Origin: Flavobacteriales bacterium
Lineage (GTDB): Bacteria; Bacteroidota; Bacteroidia; Flavobacteriales; BACL11
Direction of reading: 5' to 3'
Assembly: GCA_002715885.1 (NCBI GenBank)
Contig: PBAG01000010.1
Span: forward strand, 1,603-7,358
DNA length: 5,756 bases
In this document: piece after piece, positions 1-5,756 of the stretch
Layout: every line of letters starts with the position of its first letter
Numbering within the stretch: position 1 is the stretch's first letter
The notes under the pieces: model-generated
Told to the model about the DNA's origin: nothing
Seen by the model: the letters and a program-made list of their open reading frames with translations, nothing else
Databases searched by the model: none
Program-made: the position numbers and the translations under genes

Positions 1-1004
1 CTATTTGCATGACTTGATCTATATCCAAAATTAACACCATCAAATCTGGAAAGATTTGAAGATGCTTCTGCTGTTGATAAAACATAATAAGTTGGCACTA
101 AATAATCTAAAAATGGAAATGTAACTGGCTCAACAATATGACCCTCATTTTTTAAATGATCAATTTGAGATAAAAAACTCTTTCTTATTTCAAAATCTAA
201 GCCCTCATGCTCAACACATTCAGTAATATATGCTATTCTTTGTTTAGGCAAGACTTTTTCTAGCTTAGTAAGTTTAGGCACTGATTTTTTAGAAGAAGTT
301 GAATCCTTTTCGTCATGTCCAGAAATAACTTCTAAAATTAAAGCCAAATCATTCAAATTATTAGCTATTGGTCCAATTTGGTCAAATGAAGAGGCATATG
401 CTATTAGGCCGTATCTTGATACTCTTGAATATGTTGGTTTTATACCATAAACACCGCAAAATGCTGCGGGTTGCCTAATAGACCCTCCTGTATCACTTCC
501 TAAAGATGCTAAGCACAAACCAGAGGCTACTGCCGCTGCTGAGCCCCCTGACGAGCCTCCGGGAACACATGATAAATTATTTGGATTTTTAACTGGGCCA
601 TATACAGAGTTTTCATTTGAACTTCCCATTGCAAATTCGTCACAGTTCAGTCTTCCAATAATTATGGCCCCCTCATCAACTAATCTATTTACAACAGTAG
701 CACTATAAAGTGAAGTAAAATCTTTTAAAATTAGTGATGAAGCGCTTACCTTGTGATTTTGATAACATATGTTATCCTTGATGCCTATTATTAGTCCTGA
801 AAGTTTTTTTCTTTTATTATTTGATAAGTCTCGATCAACAAGTCGCGCCTGTTCTAATGATGATTCGTCAAAAGTTTCTACAAATGAATTACAGTTATCA
901 TTTGTTTTGATTTCTTTTAAATAAAAAACAACTAATTCTTCACAAGTAAATTCATTGTTGTAAAGCCTGTCTTGGAGACTCTGGAATGAACGAAATAACT
1001 CCAA
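1..1004 (-). CDS. gatA: Glu-tRNA(Gln)/Asp-tRNA(Asn) amidotransferase subunit A (GatA), C-terminus cut by window edge
   Basis: GatA is the amidase subunit of GatCAB. It hydrolyses glutamine and supplies ammonia to convert misacylated Glu-tRNA(Gln) or Asp-tRNA(Asn) in the cytoplasm. The reading frame is open without interruption from 1004 to the left edge, giving 334 residues of a usual 475-490, so about 150 C-terminal residues lie outside. The amidase-signature triad is complete: Lys76 in GIKDNI, the cis-Ser at 151 in PGGSSGGSAAA, and the nucleophile Ser175 in GSDTGGSIRQPA. The spacing matches Lys79/Ser154/Ser178 of characterised GatA. The conserved block SRYGLIAYASSFDQIGP follows at about 196-212. 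The first residues read MELFRSFQSLQDRLYNNEFT. No ATG or GTG is available: a TGA lies in frame at 1020-1022 and the only near-N-terminal start codon is TTG at 1002-1004, which gives the normal distance to the catalytic Lys. The gene starts 8 nt after the tatA stop, so it is probably co-transcribed with it. gatB and gatC are not in the window. Confidence 0.96.
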   Translation of the reverse strand, partial: MELFRSFQSLQDRLYNNEFTCEELVVFYLKEIKTNDNCNSFVETFDESSLEQARLVDRDLSNNKRKKLSGLIIGIKDNICYQNHKVSASSLILKDFTSLYSATVVNRLVDEGAIIIGRLNCDEFAMGSSNENSVYGPVKNPNNLSCVPGGSSGGSAAAVASGLCLASLGSDTGGSIRQPAAFCGVYGIKPTYSRVSRYGLIAYASSFDQIGPIANNLNDLALILEVISGHDEKDSTSSKKSVPKLTKLEKVLPKQRIAYITECVEHEGLDFEIRKSFLSQIDHLKNEGHIVEPVTFPFLDYLVPTYYVLSTAEASSNLSRFDGVNFGYRSSHAN

Positions 1005-1021
1005 GATATTTTTTAATTTTC
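1002..1021 (-). promoter_or_regulatory. gatA translation start region with TTG codon
   Basis: This is the stretch that decides the gatA start. It spans the tatA stop codon (TAA, 1013-1015), an A-rich spacer and the TTG codon at 1002-1004. No purine-rich Shine-Dalgarno match sits at proper distance before the TTG. An A-rich leader without a clear Shine-Dalgarno is common in Bacteroidota. With the tatA stop so close, ribosomes finishing tatA could restart here. The start is inferred from the absence of another in-frame start and from the expected GatA length. Confidence 0.5.
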
Positions 1022-1189
1022 TTCAGTCTTTTCTTCGGACTCGTTTTTTCCTTTTTTAAACTCGTTAATTCCCTTACCTAAACCTTTCATCAATTCTGGT
1101 ATTTTTTTGCCACCAAAAAGTAATAAAATAACGAGAGCAATCAACAACCATTCGGTTCCACCCATGGTAAATAATAATATTGATTTCAT
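1013..1189 (-). CDS. tatA: Sec-independent (twin-arginine) translocase subunit TatA/TatE
   Basis: This is the pore-forming or membrane-weakening subunit of the Tat system, which exports folded proteins across the inner membrane. The 58-residue product has the full TatA plan: a short N-terminal segment with a polar Glu13 just before the membrane, a single transmembrane helix at about 14-25 ([12 protein letters not shown]), the Phe-Gly hinge at 25-26, then [18 protein letters not shown] as the amphipathic helix (about 27-44), and a short charged tail rich in Lys and Glu. ATG at 1187-1189 is preferred. Met9 (1163-1165, beginning MGGTEWLL) is an alternative start resembling the E. coli TatA N-terminus. 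The gene begins 42 nt after the EnvC-like gene, behind its own promoter candidate, and is followed 8 nt later by gatA. No tatB or tatC is present. Bacteroidota commonly lack a distinct TatB, so this TatA may do both jobs (inference). Confidence 0.94.
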   Translation of the reverse strand: MKSILLFTMGGTEWLLIALVILLLFGGKKIPELMKGLGKGINEFKKGKNESEEKTEEN

Positions 1190-1212
1190 AAAAGTAATTT
1201 TAGTTGTTTACG

Positions 1213-1248
1213 CAAAAGTAGCCAATTTGTTTTAATTTGCTTCAAAAA
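1213..1248 (-). promoter_or_regulatory. Bacteroidota-type sigma promoter for tatA-gatA
   Basis: On the minus strand a TACTTTTG box (1220 down to 1213) fits the Bacteroidota -7 consensus TAnnTTTG exactly. A TTTTTG element lies upstream (1248 down to 1243), and its terminal TTTG is 22 nt from the -7 box, at or just above the usual spacing of the -33 element. Transcription would begin around 1205-1209, leaving a leader of about 20 nt before the tatA ATG at 1189. The -33 element falls within the last codons of the EnvC-like gene. The match is by eye, and short AT-rich motifs occur by chance, but the position in the only sizeable intergenic gap supports it. Confidence 0.62.
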
Positions 1249-2479
1249 GCCATAAAGAAGGATTAAGTTTATCATAGCCCTTCCAAATTTCAAAATGTAG
1301 CTCTGTTTTGTTTTCTGACTTATCTGTTAAAACAGTACCAATTTTTTCCTTTGCCAATACTTCATCTCCTAATTTTACATCAACCGTTTTTAAGCCAGAA
1401 TAAACTGTGAAAAATTCACCGTGATTAATTAATACTGCTTTCCCATTTCCTTTGATAAAAAATATTCTTGAAATTTTTCCCTTAAATATAGATCTAATAA
1501 TTGCGTTTTCACTTGTAGCAATATTAATCCCATTATTAAATGTTTCAACGTTTCCGAATATGTGGTGTTTATTTTTTCCAAAAGAACTGACAATTAAACC
1601 TTCTTCCAGCGGCCAAGGCATATTTCCTTGGTTTGCACTAAATTGATCTGATATTAGTTTTGCCTCAGGTGTTAAAGCTATAGTAGAGTTTTTATCTTTT
1701 AATTTTTCGCGTGCTAAACGTATTTCTTCTTCAATTATTTTTTTAATCTTTTCTTCAATCTTCCTTGCTTGCTGCTGCTGTTCTTTAATTTTTTTTATAA
1801 ATATCTTTTCGGATTTTTTAAGCTTAGAAACCACATCATTTTTTTCTTTTTTTGACAATTTAATTTTATCAAGATTTTGCTTTTTATTATTTATTAAAAT
1901 TAGATTTTCATTTTTCTTTTCTATTATTTGATCTTTTTGTACTGTAAGCCTTTGTGCGCTGACAATCAGACTATCCTGATTTTTTTTAATCTGATTCATT
2001 TGCGCTTTTCTTAATCTCGTATATTCCCTTAAATAAAGTACTCTTTTGTAAGCTTGATTAAATGTTTCTGATGACATTATAAACATTAGATTGTTTCTGT
2101 CATTTTTTTTCTTTTGAAGTGAATAAAGCATTTTTCCATATTCACTTTTTAGTAATTCTATTTCTTTTTCTTTTTGTATCGTTTCATATTCGGCATTTTT
2201 TATTTTATTTTCTAGCTTTCTTATTTGTTTTTTAAGAAGATTAAGTTCAATGTTAGAAATTTGAATTAATCTTTCTTGACTACCTATTTTTTTATTTAAA
2301 TATCCTATATACTGAAGAGATGTTTCCTTGTTCTCTTTTGTTTTATTTAACAAAGAAGTGGTATATGATATTTCTTTTTCAATTGCTTTTTTTTGCTGCT
2401 TTAACTGATCTTTATTTTGGCTTAAAACAAAAAAAGGAAAAACGATTAAAAAAAATAATATCTTAATTAAGGTTTTCAT
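1232..2479 (-). CDS. EnvC-like murein hydrolase activator (coiled coil plus degenerate LytM/M23 domain)
   Basis: This is a secreted periplasmic protein of 415 residues, close to E. coli EnvC (about 420). Residues 1-20 form a signal peptide (MKTLIKILFFLIVFPFFVLS, then Gln). A long Lys/Glu/Gln-rich coiled coil covers about 22-270, and a LytM/M23 domain covers about 287-415 after the MPWPLEEG entry motif. The metal-site HxxxD is replaced by Asn315 and Asn319 (NNGINIA), the YxH histidine by Gly362 (VYSGL), and the first His of HxH by Glu393; only His395 (ELHFEIW) remains. It should therefore not cut peptidoglycan itself. EnvC-family proteins of this kind activate N-acetylmuramyl-L-alanine amidases during cell separation, and that role is inferred here. 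The start is the ATG at 2477-2479. A longer frame to 2596 exists, but it would bury the signal peptide behind 39 unlikely residues. The gene overlaps the DUF4292 gene by 17 nt, suggesting coupled translation. An enzymatically active M23 peptidase is the less likely alternative. Confidence 0.88.
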   Translation of the reverse strand: MKTLIKILFFLIVFPFFVLSQNKDQLKQQKKAIEKEISYTTSLLNKTKENKETSLQYIGYLNKKIGSQERLIQISNIELNLLKKQIRKLENKIKNAEYETIQKEKEIELLKSEYGKMLYSLQKKKNDRNNLMFIMSSETFNQAYKRVLYLREYTRLRKAQMNQIKKNQDSLIVSAQRLTVQKDQIIEKKNENLILINNKKQNLDKIKLSKKEKNDVVSKLKKSEKIFIKKIKEQQQQARKIEEKIKKIIEEEIRLAREKLKDKNSTIALTPEAKLISDQFSANQGNMPWPLEEGLIVSSFGKNKHHIFGNVETFNNGINIATSENAIIRSIFKGKISRIFFIKGNGKAVLINHGEFFTVYSGLKTVDVKLGDEVLAKEKIGTVLTDKSENKTELHFEIWKGYDKLNPSLWLFEAN

Positions 2480-3200
2480 AATTAGATGGTATAACAAATG
2501 AAGCTTTTTCTTTTTTACGCTCTTCAATTTTATTGTAAGTAAGTTCAACGTGCAAAATTGGTTCGCTAATGAGAACCTCAATAGCTTGTGGGCCATCTAC
2601 TGAATGATTGGAATAGTTGATTAATAAATCTTTATCCTTTGAATAAATTAAACTGTACTGTTCTAAAGTTTTTTTCTTTGAATCAATAACATATGAAGTC
2701 GAGTCTGGTATATGATTTATTTTAATGTTGTCGCCCTCCCTCAGTAGGGAGTAGTTATTTTGAGGGATTTTAATATTGCTTAAAAGCAAATTTTCAATCT
2801 TATTAAATGAAAGATTAACGCCAAGATCATTTTCAAGCTGATCTAATGATCTTATGAGGTAGGAATTGTTAGTTCTATTTATACTATAAACTGAATCTTT
2901 AGTAAGCATAAGTCGGTTCACTTCTCCCAAAATTGGGGCATTAATAGATACCCAAATCAAACTATCTGGTCTAATTTTCATACTAAATCCCAATCCAATT
3001 TTATCATTATTTGATTTAAACTTTATTTTTCCCTTAACAAAAAGCCAATCAGAAACTGTTTTTGGGGTATTAATTTGATTAATTAATGCATTAATATCAA
3101 TCTGTTCATAGTTATCATTTGTAATTGTTTTTTTAACTCCACATGAACAAATTGACATTAGTATTATATATGCAAAAAACTTACTCGTAAAGCTCTTCAT
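2463..3200 (-). CDS. DUF4292 lipoprotein, LolA/LolB-like fold
   Basis: This is a Bacteroidota-specific envelope lipoprotein of 245 residues. Residues 1-19 are a lipoprotein signal peptide (basic start, hydrophobic FFAYIILMSI) ending in a lipobox-like ICSC, with Cys20 the likely lipidated residue (Cys18 is the alternative). The mature start, CGVKK, lacks the acidic residues typical of Bacteroidota surface-export signals, so the protein probably faces the periplasm. The remainder matches the DUF4292 pattern: a beta-rich opening (FVKGKIKFKS, about 54-63), the hallmark DSLIWVSINAPILGEVNRL followed by LTKDSVYSINRT (79-110), and the closing FVIPSNYEN (236-243). DUF4292 is thought to share the LolA/LolB half-barrel fold that holds lipid or acyl chains. 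Its cargo and biochemical role are not established, and a LolB-like role in lipoprotein insertion is a hypothesis. The start overlaps the TPR gene by 20 nt and the end overlaps the EnvC-like gene by 17 nt, so all three are probably made together. Confidence 0.87.
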   Translation of the reverse strand: MKSFTSKFFAYIILMSICSCGVKKTITNDNYEQIDINALINQINTPKTVSDWLFVKGKIKFKSNNDKIGLGFSMKIRPDSLIWVSINAPILGEVNRLMLTKDSVYSINRTNNSYLIRSLDQLENDLGVNLSFNKIENLLLSNIKIPQNNYSLLREGDNIKINHIPDSTSYVIDSKKKTLEQYSLIYSKDKDLLINYSNHSVDGPQAIEVLISEPILHVELTYNKIEERKKEKASFVIPSNYENLN

Positions 3201-4923
3201 TAATAATTTTTTTATCTAGGAACTTTGAGCCTTCACCGACAGATTTTGATTTTTTCCACTGTATAACAGCTTCATTTTTTTGCCCCATTTTAAACAAAAC
3301 ATCACCATAATGTTCAATTATGACAGCACTACTTTCTCCGCCGTTTTTTAAGGCTTTTTCTAGCCATAATTTTGCTTTTTCATACTCACCTAAACAGTAT
3401 AGAACCCAAGCATAAGTGTCTTGATATGTTCCATTGTTTGGCTCTAAGTCATTACACTTTTTAGACATCTCTTTTGCCTCAATAAGGTTTTCCTTTCTAA
3501 GTGATAAATAATAGCTATAATTATTTAGTACTAGTATATTTTCTGGATTATTTTTTAATATTAGTTTATACAATGAGTCTGACTTTGAAAAAAGCTCTAA
3601 AGAATTATAATTATCAGCTAATGAAATTTGAAACTCAGTATTAAGAGCATCATTGTCAAAAACATATTCAATTCCTGTTTCTAGTGCAACTCTTGCTTCT
3701 TCATAATTTTTAAAATAAGAATTTGATACGCCAAAGAAGTAGTAGTACAAAGGCTCACTTGGATAGTATAAAATTGCTTTTTCACTATATAGTATTAAAG
3801 AATCATAGTTAGCACTCTCAACATCAAGAAATAAAATTTGAGTCCACACAGGTTTGATATCTTGTTTAATATTTAAAGATTTCTTGTAGTATTTTTTTGA
3901 TTCTTCTTTTTCATTTAGTGAATAAAAAAGATCTCCATATATTGCATAAACCTCTGCATTCTGGCTGTAGTTAGACTCTAAAATCTTTGCTAGCTGAAAT
4001 GCTTGTTTTTTAATAGTATCGTTTGTATTGATAATTGATAGGTACGATGCTAAAATTGTAAGTTTAGTCTCAATATTAACTTTATCGCTTTGGAATGCTT
4101 TTTTTAGCTCAGAAAAAGATTTGTTAAAATCACCATTGTCTCTGTAAAAGTTAGCTAGAGTTAAATTTAGCTGTCCATTATTAGGGTCATTTTCAGAGAT
4201 TTTTTCATAAATTTTCATCGCTTCAGCCTGCTTATTTGCCAAAATATAAGCCTCAGCAAGAATTTGTAAAACTTCGATATCGTCAGGAAAGTTTTGAGAT
4301 AAGTTTTCAAGGGTTTTTGTTGCTTTTGAAAAATTCCTCAACTGTAGATAAAGCTTATGCTTTTGCATTGATATCATCTTGTCAACTCCTTTTTTTTGCT
4401 CTAACCTATCATATACTTTTATAGCTTTAGAATATTCTTCGCTATATATATAAGTATCTGCTAGCTTGTAATAGTTAAATTCATTATTTGGCTCTATTTC
4501 AATAATCTTATTATAGCTTTTTGCAGACTCGCTAAACTCCTGATTAAGAAATAATAAATCAGCGTAATTGCGTAAATACCAAATATTTTTTGGCTGTCCA
4601 CTTACTGCTTGAAAAGCTTGATCCTTGGCCTCTAAGATTCTGTTATACTTTTTATTAATTAATGATAATTGATAATATGCTTCAAAAAATTCAGGTTTCT
4701 CTTCAATACATTTTTCAAATAGTTTAATCGCGTGATCAAAGTTTTCTAATGATTTTTGCTTAATTGCATTAAAAAATAAGTTATTATATAGCAATGTTTT
4801 CTTTTCATTTTTATCATTTTGAAATTGCTTGCTTTTTGCATTTTCTTTTTCAGGATAAAAGCTTTTCCATTGTCCAAAAGAAACAGTACTAGAAAAAACA
4901 AATAATATTATAAACAGTCTCAT
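3181..4923 (-). CDS. exported tetratricopeptide-repeat (TPR) protein
   Basis: The product has 580 residues. It opens with a cleavable signal peptide (MRLFIILFVFSSTVSFG, cleavage probably before Gln18), so it acts in the periplasm or at the outer membrane. A polar linker (20-45) follows, and helical TPR units fill about 47-560. Clear examples are NFDHAIKLFEKCIEEKPEF (61-79), EYSKAIKVYDRL (163-174), KQAEAMKIYEKISENDPNN (231-249), NYEEARVALETGI (406-418), and EYEKAKLWLEKAL (513-525). About a dozen or more units fit, with weaker ones around 280-330 and 365-385. TPR arrays bind partner proteins, but there is no catalytic motif and the partner cannot be told from the sequence. The gene starts 9 nt after the nucleotidyltransferase stop and overlaps the DUF4292 gene by 20 nt. 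This order (nucleotidyltransferase, TPR, DUF4292, EnvC-like) is, from memory, common in Flavobacteriia. Together with the shared envelope location, it suggests a scaffold for the downstream lipoprotein or EnvC-like protein (inference). Confidence 0.9.
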   Translation of the reverse strand: MRLFIILFVFSSTVSFGQWKSFYPEKENAKSKQFQNDKNEKKTLLYNNLFFNAIKQKSLENFDHAIKLFEKCIEEKPEFFEAYYQLSLINKKYNRILEAKDQAFQAVSGQPKNIWYLRNYADLLFLNQEFSESAKSYNKIIEIEPNNEFNYYKLADTYIYSEEYSKAIKVYDRLEQKKGVDKMISMQKHKLYLQLRNFSKATKTLENLSQNFPDDIEVLQILAEAYILANKQAEAMKIYEKISENDPNNGQLNLTLANFYRDNGDFNKSFSELKKAFQSDKVNIETKLTILASYLSIINTNDTIKKQAFQLAKILESNYSQNAEVYAIYGDLFYSLNEKEESKKYYKKSLNIKQDIKPVWTQILFLDVESANYDSLILYSEKAILYYPSEPLYYYFFGVSNSYFKNYEEARVALETGIEYVFDNDALNTEFQISLADNYNSLELFSKSDSLYKLILKNNPENILVLNNYSYYLSLRKENLIEAKEMSKKCNDLEPNNGTYQDTYAWVLYCLGEYEKAKLWLEKALKNGGESSAVIIEHYGDVLFKMGQKNEAVIQWKKSKSVGEGSKFLDKKIINEELYE

Positions 4924-4932
4924 TATGTTTAC

Positions 4933-5756
4933 CTATTTTATTTCACAAAAATCACCAATACTTACTTCTTGTTTAATATTATTTCCATTATACCAAACAT
5001 AATTTCCAATCATTGAATTATTTATATCAGCGTTTTCTAGATTACTATTGTCTTGAACAATAGCTGAAGAAATATTACTGTTTTTTATTTTTGTATTGAC
5101 CCCTATAGAAACATTTGGGCCAATAGTTGAGTTTTCAATAGTTGACCCTGCACCAATGTAACATGGCTGAATTATTTTGCTTTCAATTATTTTTACATCA
5201 TCATTTGAATCAAAATTAGCATTGTGGTGAAGTATTCGTTCACATGTATATACTGTGGCATCTTTATTGCCGCAATCCAACCACTCTTCGACCTCGCCAG
5301 TAGTAAAATCTAAGCCTTTGTTTTTCATATTTTCAAGAGCATTAGTTAGTTGAAACTCTCCTTTGTCCTTTATATCGTTGTCTATTAAGTATTGTAATTC
5401 CTGCTCAAGATTCTCGCCGCTTTTAAAATAATAAATTCCAATAATTGCTAAATCTGAAACAAAAGTTTCAGGTTTCTCCACAAAATCAGTAATTATATTA
5501 TTGTCGTTGATTTTAACAACGCCAAAAGCAGAAGGATTGTCTATTTTTTTGACCCAAATTATGCCATCGCTTTTTTTATCAATTTTGAAATCCGCTACAA
5601 AAAGGGTATCAGCAAAAGCAACAACAACATTTCCTTTTAAAGATTCTTTAGCACAAAGTATTGCATGAGCAGTACCTAAGGGCTGATCCTGATATACTAT
5701 TTTGCCGACTGCACCTAAGCTAGAGGCTATACTTAATAAATCTTGCTCAACTTCAT
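4933..5756 (-). CDS. sugar-phosphate nucleotidyltransferase with left-handed beta-helix tail, N-terminus cut by window edge
   Basis: This is a cytoplasmic enzyme of the RfbA/GlmU-like superfamily. It joins a sugar 1-phosphate to an NTP, making a nucleotide sugar for envelope polysaccharide. In total 273 residues are present and the frame is open to the right edge. Roughly 60 N-terminal residues, including the GxGxRxxPLT nucleotide-binding loop, lie outside. Visible motifs, numbered from the first full codon, are QPLGTAHAI (24-32), the metal-binding aspartate in VVVAFADTLF (Asp49), FGVV and ITDFVEKPETF (77-98), IIGIYYF (104-110), GEFQLTNALENM (132-143), and EEWLDCGNKDA (156-166). From about 190 to 270, hexapeptide turns such as CYIGAGSTIENSTIGPNVSI build a beta-helix. 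Candidate products are dTDP-glucose, UDP- or GDP-sugars, and the sequence does not settle which. GTG at 5479-5481 is not the start: it encodes Val of the conserved VEKP motif and the homology continues upstream. The TPR gene begins 9 nt downstream, implying one transcript. Confidence 0.91.
   Translation of the reverse strand, partial: EVEQDLLSIASSLGAVGKIVYQDQPLGTAHAILCAKESLKGNVVVAFADTLFVADFKIDKKSDGIIWVKKIDNPSAFGVVKINDNNIITDFVEKPETFVSDLAIIGIYYFKSGENLEQELQYLIDNDIKDKGEFQLTNALENMKNKGLDFTTGEVEEWLDCGNKDATVYTCERILHHNANFDSNDDVKIIESKIIQPCYIGAGSTIENSTIGPNVSIGVNTKIKNSNISSAIVQDNSNLENADINNSMIGNYVWYNGNNIKQEVSIGDFCEIK

Noticed and set aside
1190..1231. Possible terminator between the EnvC-like gene and tatA
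   Set aside because: No GC-rich inverted repeat followed by a T-run is visible on the minus strand. The gap is better explained by the promoter.
1452..1646. 64-residue plus-strand open frame opposite the LytM domain
   Set aside because: It lies wholly antisense to a well-supported domain, has no recognisable family features and no convincing start signal.
2480..2596. Extension of the EnvC-like frame to an earlier start at 2596
   Set aside because: It adds 39 residues in front of a textbook signal peptide and would overlap the DUF4292 gene by 134 nt. The ATG at 2477-2479 gives a proper exported protein of normal EnvC length.
4236..4424. 62-residue plus-strand open frame opposite the TPR gene
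   Set aside because: It is antisense to TPR coding sequence. Its hydrophobic composition is what the reverse strand of Lys/Glu/Gln-rich helices produces.
4933..5481. A 182-residue protein beginning at GTG 5481
   Set aside because: The GTG encodes Val of the conserved FVEKPETF motif, and clear nucleotidyltransferase sequence continues in the same frame to the window edge.
1..5756. Mobile element, CRISPR array, RNA gene or horizontally acquired island
   Set aside because: No transposase, spaced direct repeats, tRNA-like folds or rRNA motifs were seen. All genes share strand, base composition and tight packing.

Overview
The window is AT-rich (roughly 30% GC by eye) and densely packed. Every gene I can support lies on the minus strand, so transcription runs from the right edge to the left. 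A Bacteroidota bacterium, most likely of the Flavobacteriia type, is suggested by three things: a DUF4292 lipoprotein between a large secreted TPR protein and an EnvC-like peptidase-fold protein, a short TatA of the Bacteroidota form, and a TAnnTTTG-type promoter upstream of tatA. Lineage is inferred from protein style and gene order, not from a marker gene.

Layout in order of transcription: (1) a sugar-phosphate nucleotidyltransferase with a C-terminal left-handed beta-helix, N-terminus cut by the window edge (4933-5756); (2) a 580-residue exported TPR protein (3181-4923); (3) a 245-residue DUF4292 lipoprotein with a likely LolA/LolB-like fold (2463-3200); (4) a 415-residue EnvC-like protein made of a signal peptide, a long coiled coil and a degenerate LytM domain (1232-2479); (5) a 58-residue TatA (1013-1189); (6) gatA, subunit A of the Glu-tRNA(Gln)/Asp-tRNA(Asn) amidotransferase, running off the left edge with about 334 residues present (1-1004). 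Genes 1-4 are spaced +9, -20 and -17 nt and look like one transcript with translational coupling. A 42-nt gap containing a good promoter candidate separates them from tatA-gatA, which are 8 nt apart and probably form a second transcription unit.

The first four genes form an envelope cassette: nucleotide-sugar synthesis, an exported helical-repeat scaffold, a probable periplasm-facing outer-membrane lipoprotein, and a probable activator of cell-wall amidases. TatA (protein export) and GatA (tRNA charging) are housekeeping genes. No RNA gene, mobile element, CRISPR array, long repeat or gene-free stretch over 50 nt was found. This is a largely conventional core-genome region, and I found no convincing new system. 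The points worth a second look are the near-complete loss of LytM active-site residues, the TTG start of gatA, the paired gene overlaps and the tatA promoter.
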